Source: UBA1858 sp964636225
GTDB taxonomy: Bacteria; Pseudomonadota; Gammaproteobacteria; UBA4575
NCBI GenBank assembly: GCA_964636225.1
Contig: CAZWQM010000002.1
Coordinates: forward strand, 1-64,000
Direction: 5' to 3'
Length of the DNA: 64,000 nucleotides
The position numbers were made by a program, and so were the translations under genes. Each line of letters starts with the position of its first letter. The stretch's first letter is position 1. Positions 43,870 to 51,731 of this stretch are shown here, in pieces. The notes beneath the pieces were generated by a model. That model saw only the letters and a list, made by a program, of their open reading frames with translations, had not been told where the DNA came from and searched no databases.

Positions 43870-43892
43870 CAATCTATTGGGTAAAAGAAGGT

Positions 43893-44018
43893 TGACAAAG
43901 AATAATTTATATTAGAAAATATGCATATTCAAATATTAATGTATATTTGTTTTTACTCCTCCATCTACCCCTGGTAGTATGTTTCACGCGGTCTTGGCTA
44001 CAGGATCGCGTTTTTTTT
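43893..44018 (+). promoter_or_regulatory. rplM leader: promoter-like box and terminator-like hairpin
   Basis: A consensus TTGACA sits at 43893-43898 in very AT-rich sequence. About 90 bp on, at 43986-44011, ACGCGGTC and GATCGCGT form an 8-bp stem (one G-U) with a 10-nt loop, followed directly by eight T. rplM starts at 44125. It could be the terminator of the ferredoxin gene, an attenuator of rplM-rpsI, or a short RNA gene of about 95 nt. The -10 box is poorly defined. Confidence 0.5.
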
Positions 44019-44124
44019 GCTCGTAATAAATATAAATAGGCATAACGTGCTTGTCTGAGTCTAATGTCTCTAGTAGTATTGCGCGCCTTTGATATATTCT
44101 TTGATTTTAACAACTTAATAAGCA

Positions 44125-44553
44125 ATGAAAACGTTTAGCGCTAAACCAGCAGAAGTGAGCCGTCAGTGGTTCCTGATTGACGCCACAGACAAGACGCTGG
44201 GCCGATTATCCACAGAAATTGCGCGCAGATTGCGCGGTAAACATAAGCCTGAGTACACACCTCATATTGATACTGGCGACTATATCGTTGTGATAAATGC
44301 CGAGAAAGTGCGTGTAACGGGTAACAAAATGCAGGATAAAATGTATTATCACCACACTGGTCATATCGGTAACATGAAAAAGACCAATTTTAGTGATCTT
44401 ATCAGCACGCATCCGGAGCGCATTATTGAAGCTTCTGTGAAAGGAATGTTGCCTAAAAATCCACTTGGTCGCGCGATGTTTAAGAAGTTAAAAGTATATG
44501 CAGGTCCTGAACATACTCACCAATCTCAACAGCCAGAGCCGCTGGAAATCTAG
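44125..44553 (+). CDS. rplM: 50S ribosomal protein L13
   Basis: A 142-residue ribosomal protein. KTFSAKPAEVSRQWFLIDATDKTLGRLSTEIARRLRGKHKP (start KTFSAKPAEV) and SVKGMLPKNPLGRAMFKKL are highly conserved. In E. coli, L13 represses its own operon at the RNA level. It forms the usual pair with rpsI, 13 bp downstream. Confidence 0.99.
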   Translation: MKTFSAKPAEVSRQWFLIDATDKTLGRLSTEIARRLRGKHKPEYTPHIDTGDYIVVINAEKVRVTGNKMQDKMYYHHTGHIGNMKKTNFSDLISTHPERIIEASVKGMLPKNPLGRAMFKKLKVYAGPEHTHQSQQPEPLEI

Positions 44554-44566
44554 GTTATAAATTATC

Positions 44567-44959
44567 ATGGCAACTACACAATTTTACGGCACAGGCCGCA
44601 GAAAAAGTTCATCCGCTCGTGTTTATCTTAAGCCGGGTAATGGCGAAATTACCATCAATTATCGTCCAGACGCGCAATATTTTGGTCGTGAAACATCACG
44701 TAGAATTATTCGTCAGCCACTTCAGGCAACAGAACTGGATTCCAAATTTGACCTGAATATTCTGGTTAAAGGTGGAGGTATGAATGGGCAGGCCGGTGCA
44801 ATTCAGCTGGGTATCGCACGAGCCCTTATAGAATATGATCAGGAGTTACGACCTTCTTTGAGAAAAGGTGGGTTTCTAACACGTGATGCACGTGAAGTCG
44901 AGCGTAAGAAAGTCGGTTTGAGAAAAGCTCGTAAGAAAGAGCAGTTCTCGAAACGTTAA
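44567..44959 (+). CDS. rpsI: 30S ribosomal protein S9
   Basis: A 130-residue ribosomal protein starting YGTGRRKSSSARV and ending KVGLRKARKKEQFSKR, the invariant basic tail that reaches the P-site tRNA. The length is typical. It is transcribed with rplM and followed by a terminator. Confidence 0.99.
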   Translation: MATTQFYGTGRRKSSSARVYLKPGNGEITINYRPDAQYFGRETSRRIIRQPLQATELDSKFDLNILVKGGGMNGQAGAIQLGIARALIEYDQELRPSLRKGGFLTRDAREVERKKVGLRKARKKEQFSKR

Positions 44960-44985
44960 TCACGCAAAGGGTTATCTGCTGATCA

Positions 44986-45013
44986 ATGGGCTGCAACTGC
45001 AGCCCATTTTTTT
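44986..45013 (+). terminator. Terminator of rplM-rpsI
   Basis: ATGGGCTGCA and TGCAGCCCAT form a perfect 10-bp stem with a 2-nt centre, followed by seven T, 26 bp after the rpsI stop. Confidence 0.92.
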
Positions 45014-45096
45014 ATCCGTACTGTTTACTGCTATTATGCAGAATGCCTCATAGAAGTATTCCGGTACCATTTAATAGAAAATCAGGGTTTTACAGC

Positions 45097-45642
45097 ATGA
45101 AAAATTTCATGACTATTTTATCGGTTGTGGGTCTGCTGATGCTTTCATTCACGCAATCATCGCATGCGGCCAGTGCGGAAGAGATTGAAATCCGGGTCAA
45201 TGCCACGATTGATATTTTTAATGAGCGAGTTAAAGAAGGGCGAGAGTTCCTGGCTAACGCCAAAGGGGTGCTGGTTTTTCCCAATACCGTAAAAGCAGGT
45301 TTCTTCATCGGAGGTGAATTTGGTGAAGGCGCGTTGAGAATCAACAACAAGACGGTTAATTATTATCGAACTACCGGTGCTTCCTTTGGGTTTCAATTTG
45401 GCGCACAAACCAAATCTGTCATTATTGTGTTTCTGGATGATGTGGCTTTGCGTAAATTCAGAAACAGTGCAGGCTGGGAAGTCGGTGTGGATGGATCCAT
45501 TGCCATTGCAGACACAGGTGCTGGCGGATCTATCGATTCAACCAATATTTCAGACCCTATTGTAGCATTTGTGTTTGGAAACAAGGGGCTGATGATCGAC
45601 GTGTCGCTGGCAGGAACGAAATACTCAAAGATCAATAAATAA
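45097..45642 (+). CDS. SYLF-domain (Ysc84-like) exported protein
   Basis: A 181-residue protein with a signal peptide of about 25 residues (MKNFMTILSVVGLLMLSF, cleavage near SHAA). A SYLF/Ysc84 lipid-binding-type domain follows: AKGVLVFPNTVKAGFFIGGEFGEGAL, GASFGFQFGAQTKSVIIVFL and VGVDGSIAIADTG. In eukaryotes the domain binds phosphoinositides; in bacteria the role is unknown, perhaps in the envelope. I chose the ATG at 45097 because the longer frame passes through the rpsI terminator. Confidence 0.85.
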   Translation: MKNFMTILSVVGLLMLSFTQSSHAASAEEIEIRVNATIDIFNERVKEGREFLANAKGVLVFPNTVKAGFFIGGEFGEGALRINNKTVNYYRTTGASFGFQFGAQTKSVIIVFLDDVALRKFRNSAGWEVGVDGSIAIADTGAGGSIDSTNISDPIVAFVFGNKGLMIDVSLAGTKYSKINK

Positions 45643-45643
45643 G

Positions 45644-46024
45644 TTATCGGTACCAATCTACTATAACAGATTCCTGCGAATCTACATTTAGCAAACTGCG
45701 CACATCCTGTTCCGCGTCTGCCCAGATGTTGGTAGCGGCTGCGAGCCTGATTTCATCTCCCTGTGAAATAGGCGTGGGTCCAAATCCAATGGCTATACAG
45801 CTGCCTTCCACCCAAAATGCAATCTCGCCTGGATTAACAATGTCACGTGCATTACTTTCCAGTTTGGAATTCACAGGAACAGTAAAATACACTTCTTCAC
45901 CCCAGGTCTGTGTGGTCGACTGAATAGGCAAGGCGGCCAGAATCGCTTTGGCCGTGGGTGTGTCTCGAGTAATGGCAGTTAATTCAGTGTTACTAAATTT
46001 AAATACAATTTTATTATTCTGCAT
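45644..46024 (-). CDS. Cyclophilin-like fold protein
   Basis: A 126-residue protein of the TM1367-like family with a cyclophilin-like beta barrel. WGEEVYFTVPVNSKLESNARDIVNPGEIAFWVEGSCIAIGFGPTPIS (core GEIAFWVEGSCIAIGFGPTP) and the end region are typical. The catalytic residues of true cyclophilins are lacking and the function is unknown. It is the third gene of an rpiA-aldolase unit (17 bp gaps) and its stop nearly touches the SYLF gene. Confidence 0.75.
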   Translation of the reverse strand: MQNNKIVFKFSNTELTAITRDTPTAKAILAALPIQSTTQTWGEEVYFTVPVNSKLESNARDIVNPGEIAFWVEGSCIAIGFGPTPISQGDEIRLAAATNIWADAEQDVRSLLNVDSQESVIVDWYR

Positions 46025-46041
46025 TGAATTACAAATTAGAT

Positions 46042-46794
46042 TTATGCCTTGCGCAATGCTTTAAGTTCAGCACTGGCCGCGGTCTGTAAAAATAGGGTGT
46101 CTACTCCAACGGTGAGTAAAGTAAATCCCATGGCTTTATACGCAGCTATATTCTCAGCGCAGACGCCAAAAATACCAAGCTGTGTTTTCTGGCTTGCACA
46201 GGCTTGTTTGATGCGTTGAATGGCGTCTTGCACAACAGAGTGGGATATATCTCCCATATGTCCCAAACTTGCGGAGAGATCGTAGGGGCCAATAAGAATG
46301 GCATCGACATGTTCCATTGCTGAAATTTGATCGAGATGATTCAGTACCGATTGCGTCTCTGCCTGTAGCACAATCACTGTTTGCTGATTGGCATTCTCAA
46401 GATAGTCTGAAAAATATGTTCCGTAGCCGTGTGCGCGACCCAGACCAACACCTCTTCTACCCAGGGGAGGATATTTTGCGTAATTGACAACAGCTTGTGC
46501 CTGCTCCGGGTTGTTTATTTGAGGCACGATAATACCCGTAGCCCCGGCATCCAAAACTTTTTTAACCCAGGCTTCATCCGGCCCGGGGATTCTGACAAGA
46601 CAGGGGCAATCATGAGCGGCCTGTAACATCGACACAACATGTTCAGGGCCAAATGCGCCGTGTTCTGCGTCTATAAATAACCAATCAAAGCCAAGTGAAG
46701 CGAGCAATTCAACCACTTCAACACTTGGAATTGAAACCAGTGTGCCAATCAGCGTTTCATTAGCCAACAGGCGTTTTCTGAATGAGTTTTTCAT
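46042..46794 (-). CDS. HpcH/HpaI-family aldolase
   Basis: A 250-residue class II pyruvate-type aldolase. GTLVSIPSVEVVELLASLGFDWLFIDAEHGAF, with the metal-site Glu and the catalytic His, is followed by LVRIPGPDEAWVKKVLDAGATGIIVPQINNPEQA (core GATGIIVPQI) and MEHVDAILIGPYDLSASLG. The family cleaves hydroxy-keto acids such as 2,4-dihydroxyhept-2-ene-dioate or 2-keto-3-deoxy-rhamnonate; the substrate here is not predictable. It is 17 bp after rpiA. Confidence 0.9.
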   Translation of the reverse strand: MKNSFRKRLLANETLIGTLVSIPSVEVVELLASLGFDWLFIDAEHGAFGPEHVVSMLQAAHDCPCLVRIPGPDEAWVKKVLDAGATGIIVPQINNPEQAQAVVNYAKYPPLGRRGVGLGRAHGYGTYFSDYLENANQQTVIVLQAETQSVLNHLDQISAMEHVDAILIGPYDLSASLGHMGDISHSVVQDAIQRIKQACASQKTQLGIFGVCAENIAAYKAMGFTLLTVGVDTLFLQTAASAELKALRKA

Positions 46795-46811
46795 TATGAA
46801 TTGATATTGAG

Positions 46812-47465
46812 TTATAGGATCTGCAAACCGCTATCCGTACCCAGTAATAAAACATCGGCGGGGCGGATGGCAAATATGCCTGCAGTGACTACACCGGCCA
46901 TGGAGCTGATATTTAATTCTATTTTGACGGGTTCCAGAATTTCAAAATTATGTACATCAAGAATAATGTTTCCGTTATCCGTAGTGAAATCGGCTCTTAA
47001 TTCGGGGACTCCTCCCAGTTTTACCAATTCCCGGGCGACATAACTGCGTGCCATGGGAATCACTTCGACCGGCAAAGGAAATTTACCTAAAGTCTCGACC
47101 AATTTTGTATCATCAGCAATACAAATGAATTTGGTGCTGGCGTTGGCAACAATTTTTTCCCGGGTAAGTGCGCCGCCGCCGCCTTTGATTAGCGAGCGAT
47201 GTCGATTGGCTTCATCTGCGCCGTCAACATAAATAGGTAATTGTCCAGTGACGTTTAAATCCAGCACGCGTATACTATGAGACCTCAACCGCTCTGCACT
47301 GGCCTCGGAACTTGCCACGGCGCCATCAATTTTTCCTTTAATACCGGCCAGGGCGTCTATAAAGTAATTGGCGGTAGAGCCAGTTCCAACACCGATAACG
47401 TCGTCAATTTGTATATAATCAAGTGCTGCTTCAGCGGCTAACTTCTTTTTATCATTAATGTCCAT
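46812..47465 (-). CDS. rpiA: Ribose-5-phosphate isomerase A
   Basis: A 217-residue enzyme interconverting ribose-5-phosphate and ribulose-5-phosphate. IGVGTGSTANYFIDAL (about residues 24-39), VDGADEANRHRSLIKGGGGALTREKI (core DGADEA, GGGGALTREK) and the C-terminal VVTAGIFAIRPADVLLLG are typical. It diverges from ilvA across 57 bp, the order also seen in E. coli-like genomes where rpiA and ilvA/serA are neighbours. Confidence 0.97.
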   Translation of the reverse strand: MDINDKKKLAAEAALDYIQIDDVIGVGTGSTANYFIDALAGIKGKIDGAVASSEASAERLRSHSIRVLDLNVTGQLPIYVDGADEANRHRSLIKGGGGALTREKIVANASTKFICIADDTKLVETLGKFPLPVEVIPMARSYVARELVKLGGVPELRADFTTDNGNIILDVHNFEILEPVKIELNISSMAGVVTAGIFAIRPADVLLLGTDSGLQIL

Positions 47466-47522
47466 AAATTATGCTCGTTGATGGTGTAACCTTAATTAGA
47501 ATGGTAAAGGCCTAATCAAATC

Positions 47523-49076
47523 GTGGAAAATTCAAAGGTGTCTAATCATATCACCGAATATAGTGTAACTCAGGTTGCTGAGATGATCTCTAATGCGTCA
47601 GTCTATGAAGTGGCAGATGTATCTGCTTTGCATCTGGCAAACTTGTTAACAAAGCGCCTGAAAAATAATATTTGGTTTAAGCGTGAAGATCAGCAATGTG
47701 TATTTTCGTTTAAATTACGTGGTGCCTTTAATAAAATCAGTCATCTTCATGATGACGAGAAAGCGGCAGGAATTATTGCAGCCTCTGCGGGAAATCATGC
47801 TCAGGGGGTTGCCTTGGCTGCACAACGTCTAAATATTGATGCAAAGATTGTGATGCCGGTGACGACACCCCGAATTAAAGTCGACGCCGTTATGGCCATG
47901 GGTGCGCAGGTCATACTGTCTGGTGATAATTATGATGAAGCTTGTAGCTATGCATACGAGCTGGCGGAGGCTTCAAACAGAACGTTTATTCATCCTTATG
48001 ATGATATTGAAGTAATTGCTGGTCAGGGCACTATAGGCAAGGAGCTTCTGGAGCAATTCCAGGGTGAAATAGATGCCGTATTTGTACCAGTGGGGGGTGG
48101 CGGCTTGATTGCCGGTGTTGCCGCATGGCTAAAACAACATTCTCCCAATACGCGGGTAATAGGTGTCGAGCCGGAAGATGCGCCTACGCTATATTCCGCT
48201 CTCAAGGCAAATGAGCGTGTGGTGTTACCACAAGTAGGTATTTTTGCTGATGGTGTGGCAGTAAAGCAGATAGGGGCATACACCTACGATCTGGCCAAAA
48301 ACCTAGTGGATGAAGTGATATTAGTATCCATTGATGAAATATGCGCTGCAATAAAAGACATTTTTGATGATACACGTGTGGTATCAGAAGCGGCTGGTGC
48401 ACTTGCCGCCGCCGGTGTAAAAAAATACATTCAGCGAGAAAAGTGTGAAAACCGGAATCTGGTTGCAATTAACAGCGGGGCCAATATTAATTTTGATCGT
48501 TTACGCCATGTCACTGAGCGCACTGAACTGGGAGAAGGAAGGGAAGGGCTGTTTGCAGTAACGATTCCTGAACAAAAAGGCAGTTTTTTCAAGTTTTGCA
48601 GTCTGATTGGCAGTCACAGTATTAGTGAATTTAATTATCGTTATGCTTCAGATAAAGAAGCACATATATTTGTTGGTATCAAATTCGATAATGCAGGCGA
48701 AGAAAAACAAAATATGATTGATCTGTTCTCTGAACATGGATATCCCGTATATGACTTATCGAATAATGAGATGGCCAAGTTACATATGAGGCATATGGTC
48801 GGCGGGCGTTCTCCACAACTGGAGGATGAATTGATTTATCGTTTTGAGTTTCCAGAAAGACCTGGTGCGTTACTTAAATTTTTATCATTGATGGGCAAGC
48901 AGTGGAATATCACTCTGTTCCACTACCGCAATCATGGAGCTGCGTATGGGAGGGTGCTCGCAGGTGCGCAGGTTCCCAAGTCAGAAGTTGATGAATTTAA
49001 AGGGTTTTTGAAGAAACTTGGTTATCCCTGCTACGATGAAACGGATAACCCAATCTATCCTCTGTTCCTAAAATAA
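47523..49076 (+). CDS. ilvA: Threonine deaminase (biosynthetic)
   Basis: A 517-residue PLP enzyme converting threonine to 2-oxobutanoate for isoleucine. The PLP lysine is K64 in FSFKLRGAFNK. SAGNHAQGVALAA and the phosphate-binding PVGGGGLIAG follow. The C-terminal third has two ACT-like regulatory repeats (LFAVTIPEQKGSFFKFCSLI and YRFEFPERPGALLKFLSLM), as in the isoleucine-inhibited enzyme. The start is GTG at 47523. A terminator follows. Confidence 0.97.
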   Translation: MENSKVSNHITEYSVTQVAEMISNASVYEVADVSALHLANLLTKRLKNNIWFKREDQQCVFSFKLRGAFNKISHLHDDEKAAGIIAASAGNHAQGVALAAQRLNIDAKIVMPVTTPRIKVDAVMAMGAQVILSGDNYDEACSYAYELAEASNRTFIHPYDDIEVIAGQGTIGKELLEQFQGEIDAVFVPVGGGGLIAGVAAWLKQHSPNTRVIGVEPEDAPTLYSALKANERVVLPQVGIFADGVAVKQIGAYTYDLAKNLVDEVILVSIDEICAAIKDIFDDTRVVSEAAGALAAAGVKKYIQREKCENRNLVAINSGANINFDRLRHVTERTELGEGREGLFAVTIPEQKGSFFKFCSLIGSHSISEFNYRYASDKEAHIFVGIKFDNAGEEKQNMIDLFSEHGYPVYDLSNNEMAKLHMRHMVGGRSPQLEDELIYRFEFPERPGALLKFLSLMGKQWNITLFHYRNHGAAYGRVLAGAQVPKSEVDEFKGFLKKLGYPCYDETDNPIYPLFLK

Positions 49077-49085
49077 AATCAAAAA

Positions 49086-49108
49086 AAAGGGTCCTAAATG
49101 GACCCTTT
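49086..49108. terminator. Bidirectional terminator, ilvA / histone-like gene
   Basis: AAAGGGTCC and GGACCCTTT form a 9-bp stem with loop TAAAT, 9 bp after the ilvA stop and 21 bp beyond the convergent histone-like stop. The arms provide A/T tracts on each side. Confidence 0.85.
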
Positions 49109-49129
49109 ACAAACGAAAATATACTAATA

Positions 49130-49402
49130 CTAACCTTTCTTAGCAGTTTTGCGTTTTGCAGTTTTACGNNNNNNNNNNNNNNNNNNNNNNNNNNNNNNNN
49201 NNNNNNNNNNNNNNNNNNNNNNNNNNNNNNNNNNNNNNNNNNNNNNNNNNNNNNNNNNNNNNNNNNNNTTCGCAGTCTTCTTCTTGACTGTTTTGCGTTT
49301 TGCAGTGGTTTTGCGTTTAGCAGTCTTTCTTACTACTTTACGCTTGGCTGGTGCTTTACGCTTAGCAGTTTTTCGCTTTGCAGTTTTGCGTTTGACGGCC
49401 AT
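49130..49402 (-). CDS. Histone H1-like Lys/Ala-rich DNA-binding protein (interrupted by gap)
   Basis: A very basic protein built of tandem K-R-K-T-A units (starting MAVKRKTAKRKTAKRKAPAK and ending RKTAKRKTAKKG). It resembles the AlgP/HctB/H1-like proteins that coat DNA. The start at 49402 is supported by a strong GGAGG seven bases upstream; the longer frame to 49570 is not. The central part is hidden by 100 N, so the number of repeats and the reading frame across the gap are unknown. It may help compact the nucleoid or tune transcription. Confidence 0.8.
   Translation of the reverse strand: MAVKRKTAKRKTAKRKAPAKRKVVRKTAKRKTTAKRKTVKKKTAXXXXXXXXXXXXXXXXXXXXXXXXXXXXXXXXXXRKTAKRKTAKKG
49169..49268. 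other. Assembly gap of 100 N
   Basis: Exactly 100 N, the usual placeholder for a gap of unknown size. It lies inside the KTAKRK repeat region, where short-read assembly is expected to break. Confidence 0.99.
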
Positions 49403-49714
49403 TTTTTTCCTCCAAACTTTAACGTTAACGTTTTTTGACGACGTGAGTATAAACAATAGACTAAAAAATACTAGTTTTTTTATATTGTTTTTTAACTTTT
49501 TGTCAGTGCATTTTATTTTTATGCAAACAATAAACATCAATCCATTCAGTTTTATAAAATTTTTTAGCAAAAGAACATAAAAAATGATTTAAACATTAGC
49601 CATAAATACATCCTTTTTTAACATAACAACAATTGAAAGGTATGTATAAAGGGAGAAATGGTGAGATTTAGAAGTTATTTGATTAAAAATTTAATGCTGC
49701 TGTGTTTTATTTTT

Positions 49715-50167
49715 TTATTCAAGGGAAAGAATAAAATCCCAATCTTTTATATCAACCGGCATGATTGAGAGTCGGTTGCCTTTACGCAGCAATTGCATAT
49801 TTCGCAGAGATTTATGATTTTTTAACTCATGTAAGGTGATTGTGCGTTTTAATTTACGTTTGTATTTGACGTCAACCATAAACCAGCGTGGATTATCAGG
49901 GTCGCTTTTTGGATCATAGTGTTTATCTTTTTTGTCAAACGCAGTGTGATCAGGATAGCCTTCACGGTGGATTGCCATAATTCCAACAATACCAATATCG
50001 TCGCAATTAGAATGGTACATAAATGCCAGGTCCCCTTTTTTCATCTGGTCCCGCATCATATTGCGGGCCTGATAGTTGCGAACACCATCCCAGTGTTCGG
50101 TTTTATCTCTTTTCAGATCGTCAATTCCATACTCTCCGGGTTCGGATTTCATTAGCCAATATTGCAT
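49715..50167 (-). CDS. EVE-domain protein
   Basis: A 150-residue protein covering a whole EVE domain: YWLMKSEPGEYGIDDL, WDGVRNYQARNMMRDQMKKGDLAFMYHSN (core GVRNYQARN), IVGIMAIHREGYPDHTAFD and RWFMVDVKYKRKL. EVE domains are PUA-like and bind modified bases in RNA or DNA; stand-alone copies in proteobacteria have an unknown role. It lies downstream of zapA and the 6S RNA gene, the place taken by ygfA (fau) in E. coli. Confidence 0.92.
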   Translation of the reverse strand: MQYWLMKSEPGEYGIDDLKRDKTEHWDGVRNYQARNMMRDQMKKGDLAFMYHSNCDDIGIVGIMAIHREGYPDHTAFDKKDKHYDPKSDPDNPRWFMVDVKYKRKLKRTITLHELKNHKSLRNMQLLRKGNRLSIMPVDIKDWDFILSLE

Positions 50168-50267
50168 AGGTAAAATCTCTTTTCGTTTGGGTTTTTACAA
50201 GGAAAAGAAGAATCCTAGCATAGACAGAATGTGCTTTGACTGGGAGTTAGGAGACAAAGAAGGGTAA

Positions 50268-50453
50268 AGCGCACTCCGTGAGTACCGTGGCAGCCGTTGA
50301 CCTTGAACCAGAGGTTCAAGTGGGTTCACTGTAAGAGGTGTAAGGCTCCCTGCTGTTTGCAGGTATGCACACGACCTTTTAACGAGCAATCCCGGGGTTT
50401 GTAAATAGGCTCAAGGGAATTAACGACAAGCTCACGCATATCGCAGAGGCGCT
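50268..50453 (-). ncRNA. ssrS: 6S RNA
   Basis: About 185 nt on the minus strand just after zapA, the conserved place for ssrS. The 5' half has CCTTGAGCCTATTT, like E. coli 6S. The 3' half has the conserved hairpin ACTTGAACCTCTGGTTCAAG. The ends pair (GCGC-CUC with GAG-U-GCGC, then GUGAG with CUCAC), giving the closing stem, and the middle can form the large open bubble that mimics an open promoter and binds sigma70 RNA polymerase. The ends are set by the pairing and may be a few bases off. Confidence 0.85.
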
Positions 50454-50478
50454 ATGCAATAGTTTACGACGGCTTTTG

Positions 50479-50787
50479 TTATAATTCCAATTGATTGGAA
50501 GAACGAATGGCGTTATCTATCCGCTCATGTAACGTGCGTACACGTTTATTGATGTTTGAAGTGTATTGTTCGTGATCGTTTCGCTCGGAAAGAAATTCGT
50601 GAGCAAGATTTAATGCGGCCATAACCGTAATTCTGTCAGGGCCAATGACTTTGCCGCTTTCGCGCACTTCCATAATGCGTTTGTTTAAAAATGTAGCAGA
50701 TTTACGCAATGCTTCTTCTTCGCCAGCGGGGCATGCAATACGATATTCCTTATCTAGAATCTGAACAGTGATGGGATTCGCGCTCAT
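50479..50787 (-). CDS. zapA: Cell division protein ZapA
   Basis: A 102-residue FtsZ-ring stabiliser. The N-terminal part PITVQILDKEYRIACPAGEEEALRKSATFLNKRI is the typical ZapA head (core ILDKEYRIACPAGEE), followed by DRITVMAALNLAHEFL and a C-terminal coiled coil. It lies 22 bp after a zapB-like gene and before 6S RNA; the 6S promoter probably lies in its 3' end. Confidence 0.95.
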   Translation of the reverse strand: MSANPITVQILDKEYRIACPAGEEEALRKSATFLNKRIMEVRESGKVIGPDRITVMAALNLAHEFLSERNDHEQYTSNINKRVRTLHERIDNAIRSSNQLEL

Positions 50788-50809
50788 TTGTCAGTGTTTG
50801 GCAGGGTGA

Positions 50810-51022
50810 TTAGTTGGTTTCCAAAGCTTTTAAGCGGTTGATTATACACTCAACGCGTGTACGTGCTTCTTCCTGCTTTGAAAGTAATTTTGCACGTTCG
50901 CTGCTATACGATGACTGCTGAGCTTTAAGTAAACGATTTTCTTCTTTTAATCGCGCACATGTTTCAATCAGCTCATCAATTCTTATTTCAAGACGCTTAA
51001 ATTCTTCTTCTGAGATTTTCAT
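50810..51022 (-). CDS. ZapB-like coiled-coil protein (TIGR02449 type)
   Basis: A 70-residue, almost wholly coiled-coil protein (FKRLEIRIDELIETCARLKEENRLLKAQQ, core IDELIETCARLKEENRLL). Small genes like this precede zapA in many Gammaproteobacteria and are thought to act as ZapB, tying ZapA to the division site. It is divergent from ygfB across about 155 bp. Confidence 0.88.
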   Translation of the reverse strand: MKISEEEFKRLEIRIDELIETCARLKEENRLLKAQQSSYSSERAKLLSKQEEARTRVECIINRLKALETN

Positions 51023-51179
51023 TATGTTTTTATTATTATTGACCTAGATGGATAGTAGATTTTACCAGGCCATCGGTCAATACGACAGAGCTAAAAAAAG
51101 CCTAATTACTTGAATAAAAAAGACTATTTTTCCATCTTAAGATATAAATATTTGTTATTAATGGTGATAGACTGCGAAA

Positions 51180-51731
51180 ATGCAACTACCGGCTTATCAA
51201 CACATCAATAATGCACTCATGTCGATGGATTTCGGCGAACGTGCATCTGAACTGCATGGATTTTTATGTGGTGCGGTCGCACTTGATATTTCCTACCCTT
51301 TGGATACCTGTCTTGGCACGCTGTCACCGGATTTAAGCCATGTTGAGATTAATGCGGAACTTGACCAGTTACTGAAAGAAGTTTTTGAGGTGGTCCGCAC
51401 ACAGATGACAGATCCTGTCCTGCAGCTGGAATTGTTGTTGCCCGATAGTGAGAGCGTCGACCTGACGACTCGGGTTTCCGAGCTGGCGGCATGGTGTGAT
51501 GGCTTTCTGTTTGGTTTAGCTAATGCAGGATTGCCGGCGCAGGTGGACTTGCCGGGAGACACTTCAGAAATACTGCTTGATCTGACGCGTATATCGCAAC
51601 TTCATGGTGCGGATACAGGCGAAGAAGATGAAGAAGTTTCATTTAATGAATTACTCGAGTATGTACGTATGTCTGCGCTGCTTGTGGCAGAAGAATTACA
51701 GCCGATTAGAATGACCACGGAAATACAATAA
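51180..51731 (+). CDS. ygfB: YgfB (UPF0149) family protein
   Basis: A 183-residue protein of the YgfB/YecA family. SELHGFLCGAVALD near the N terminus, LAAWCDGFLFGLANAG in the middle, and the acidic end EEDEEVSFNELLEYVRMSALLV are the family signature. In Pseudomonas YgfB affects ampDh3 expression and beta-lactam resistance; its wider function is unclear. It directly abuts pepP, leading the pepP-ubiH-ubiI operon as in E. coli. Confidence 0.93.
   Translation: MQLPAYQHINNALMSMDFGERASELHGFLCGAVALDISYPLDTCLGTLSPDLSHVEINAELDQLLKEVFEVVRTQMTDPVLQLELLLPDSESVDLTTRVSELAAWCDGFLFGLANAGLPAQVDLPGDTSEILLDLTRISQLHGADTGEEDEEVSFNELLEYVRMSALLVAEELQPIRMTTEIQ

Noticed and set aside
44986..45096. Longer start for the SYLF protein (MGCNCSPFF).
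   Set aside because: This part runs through the rpsI terminator; the ATG at 45097 begins a clean signal peptide.
49149..49580. Plus-strand frame opposite the histone-like gene (FAVLRFAV repeats).
   Set aside because: It is the antisense reading of the K-R-K-T-A repeat; the minus strand has a strong Shine-Dalgarno and a known protein type.
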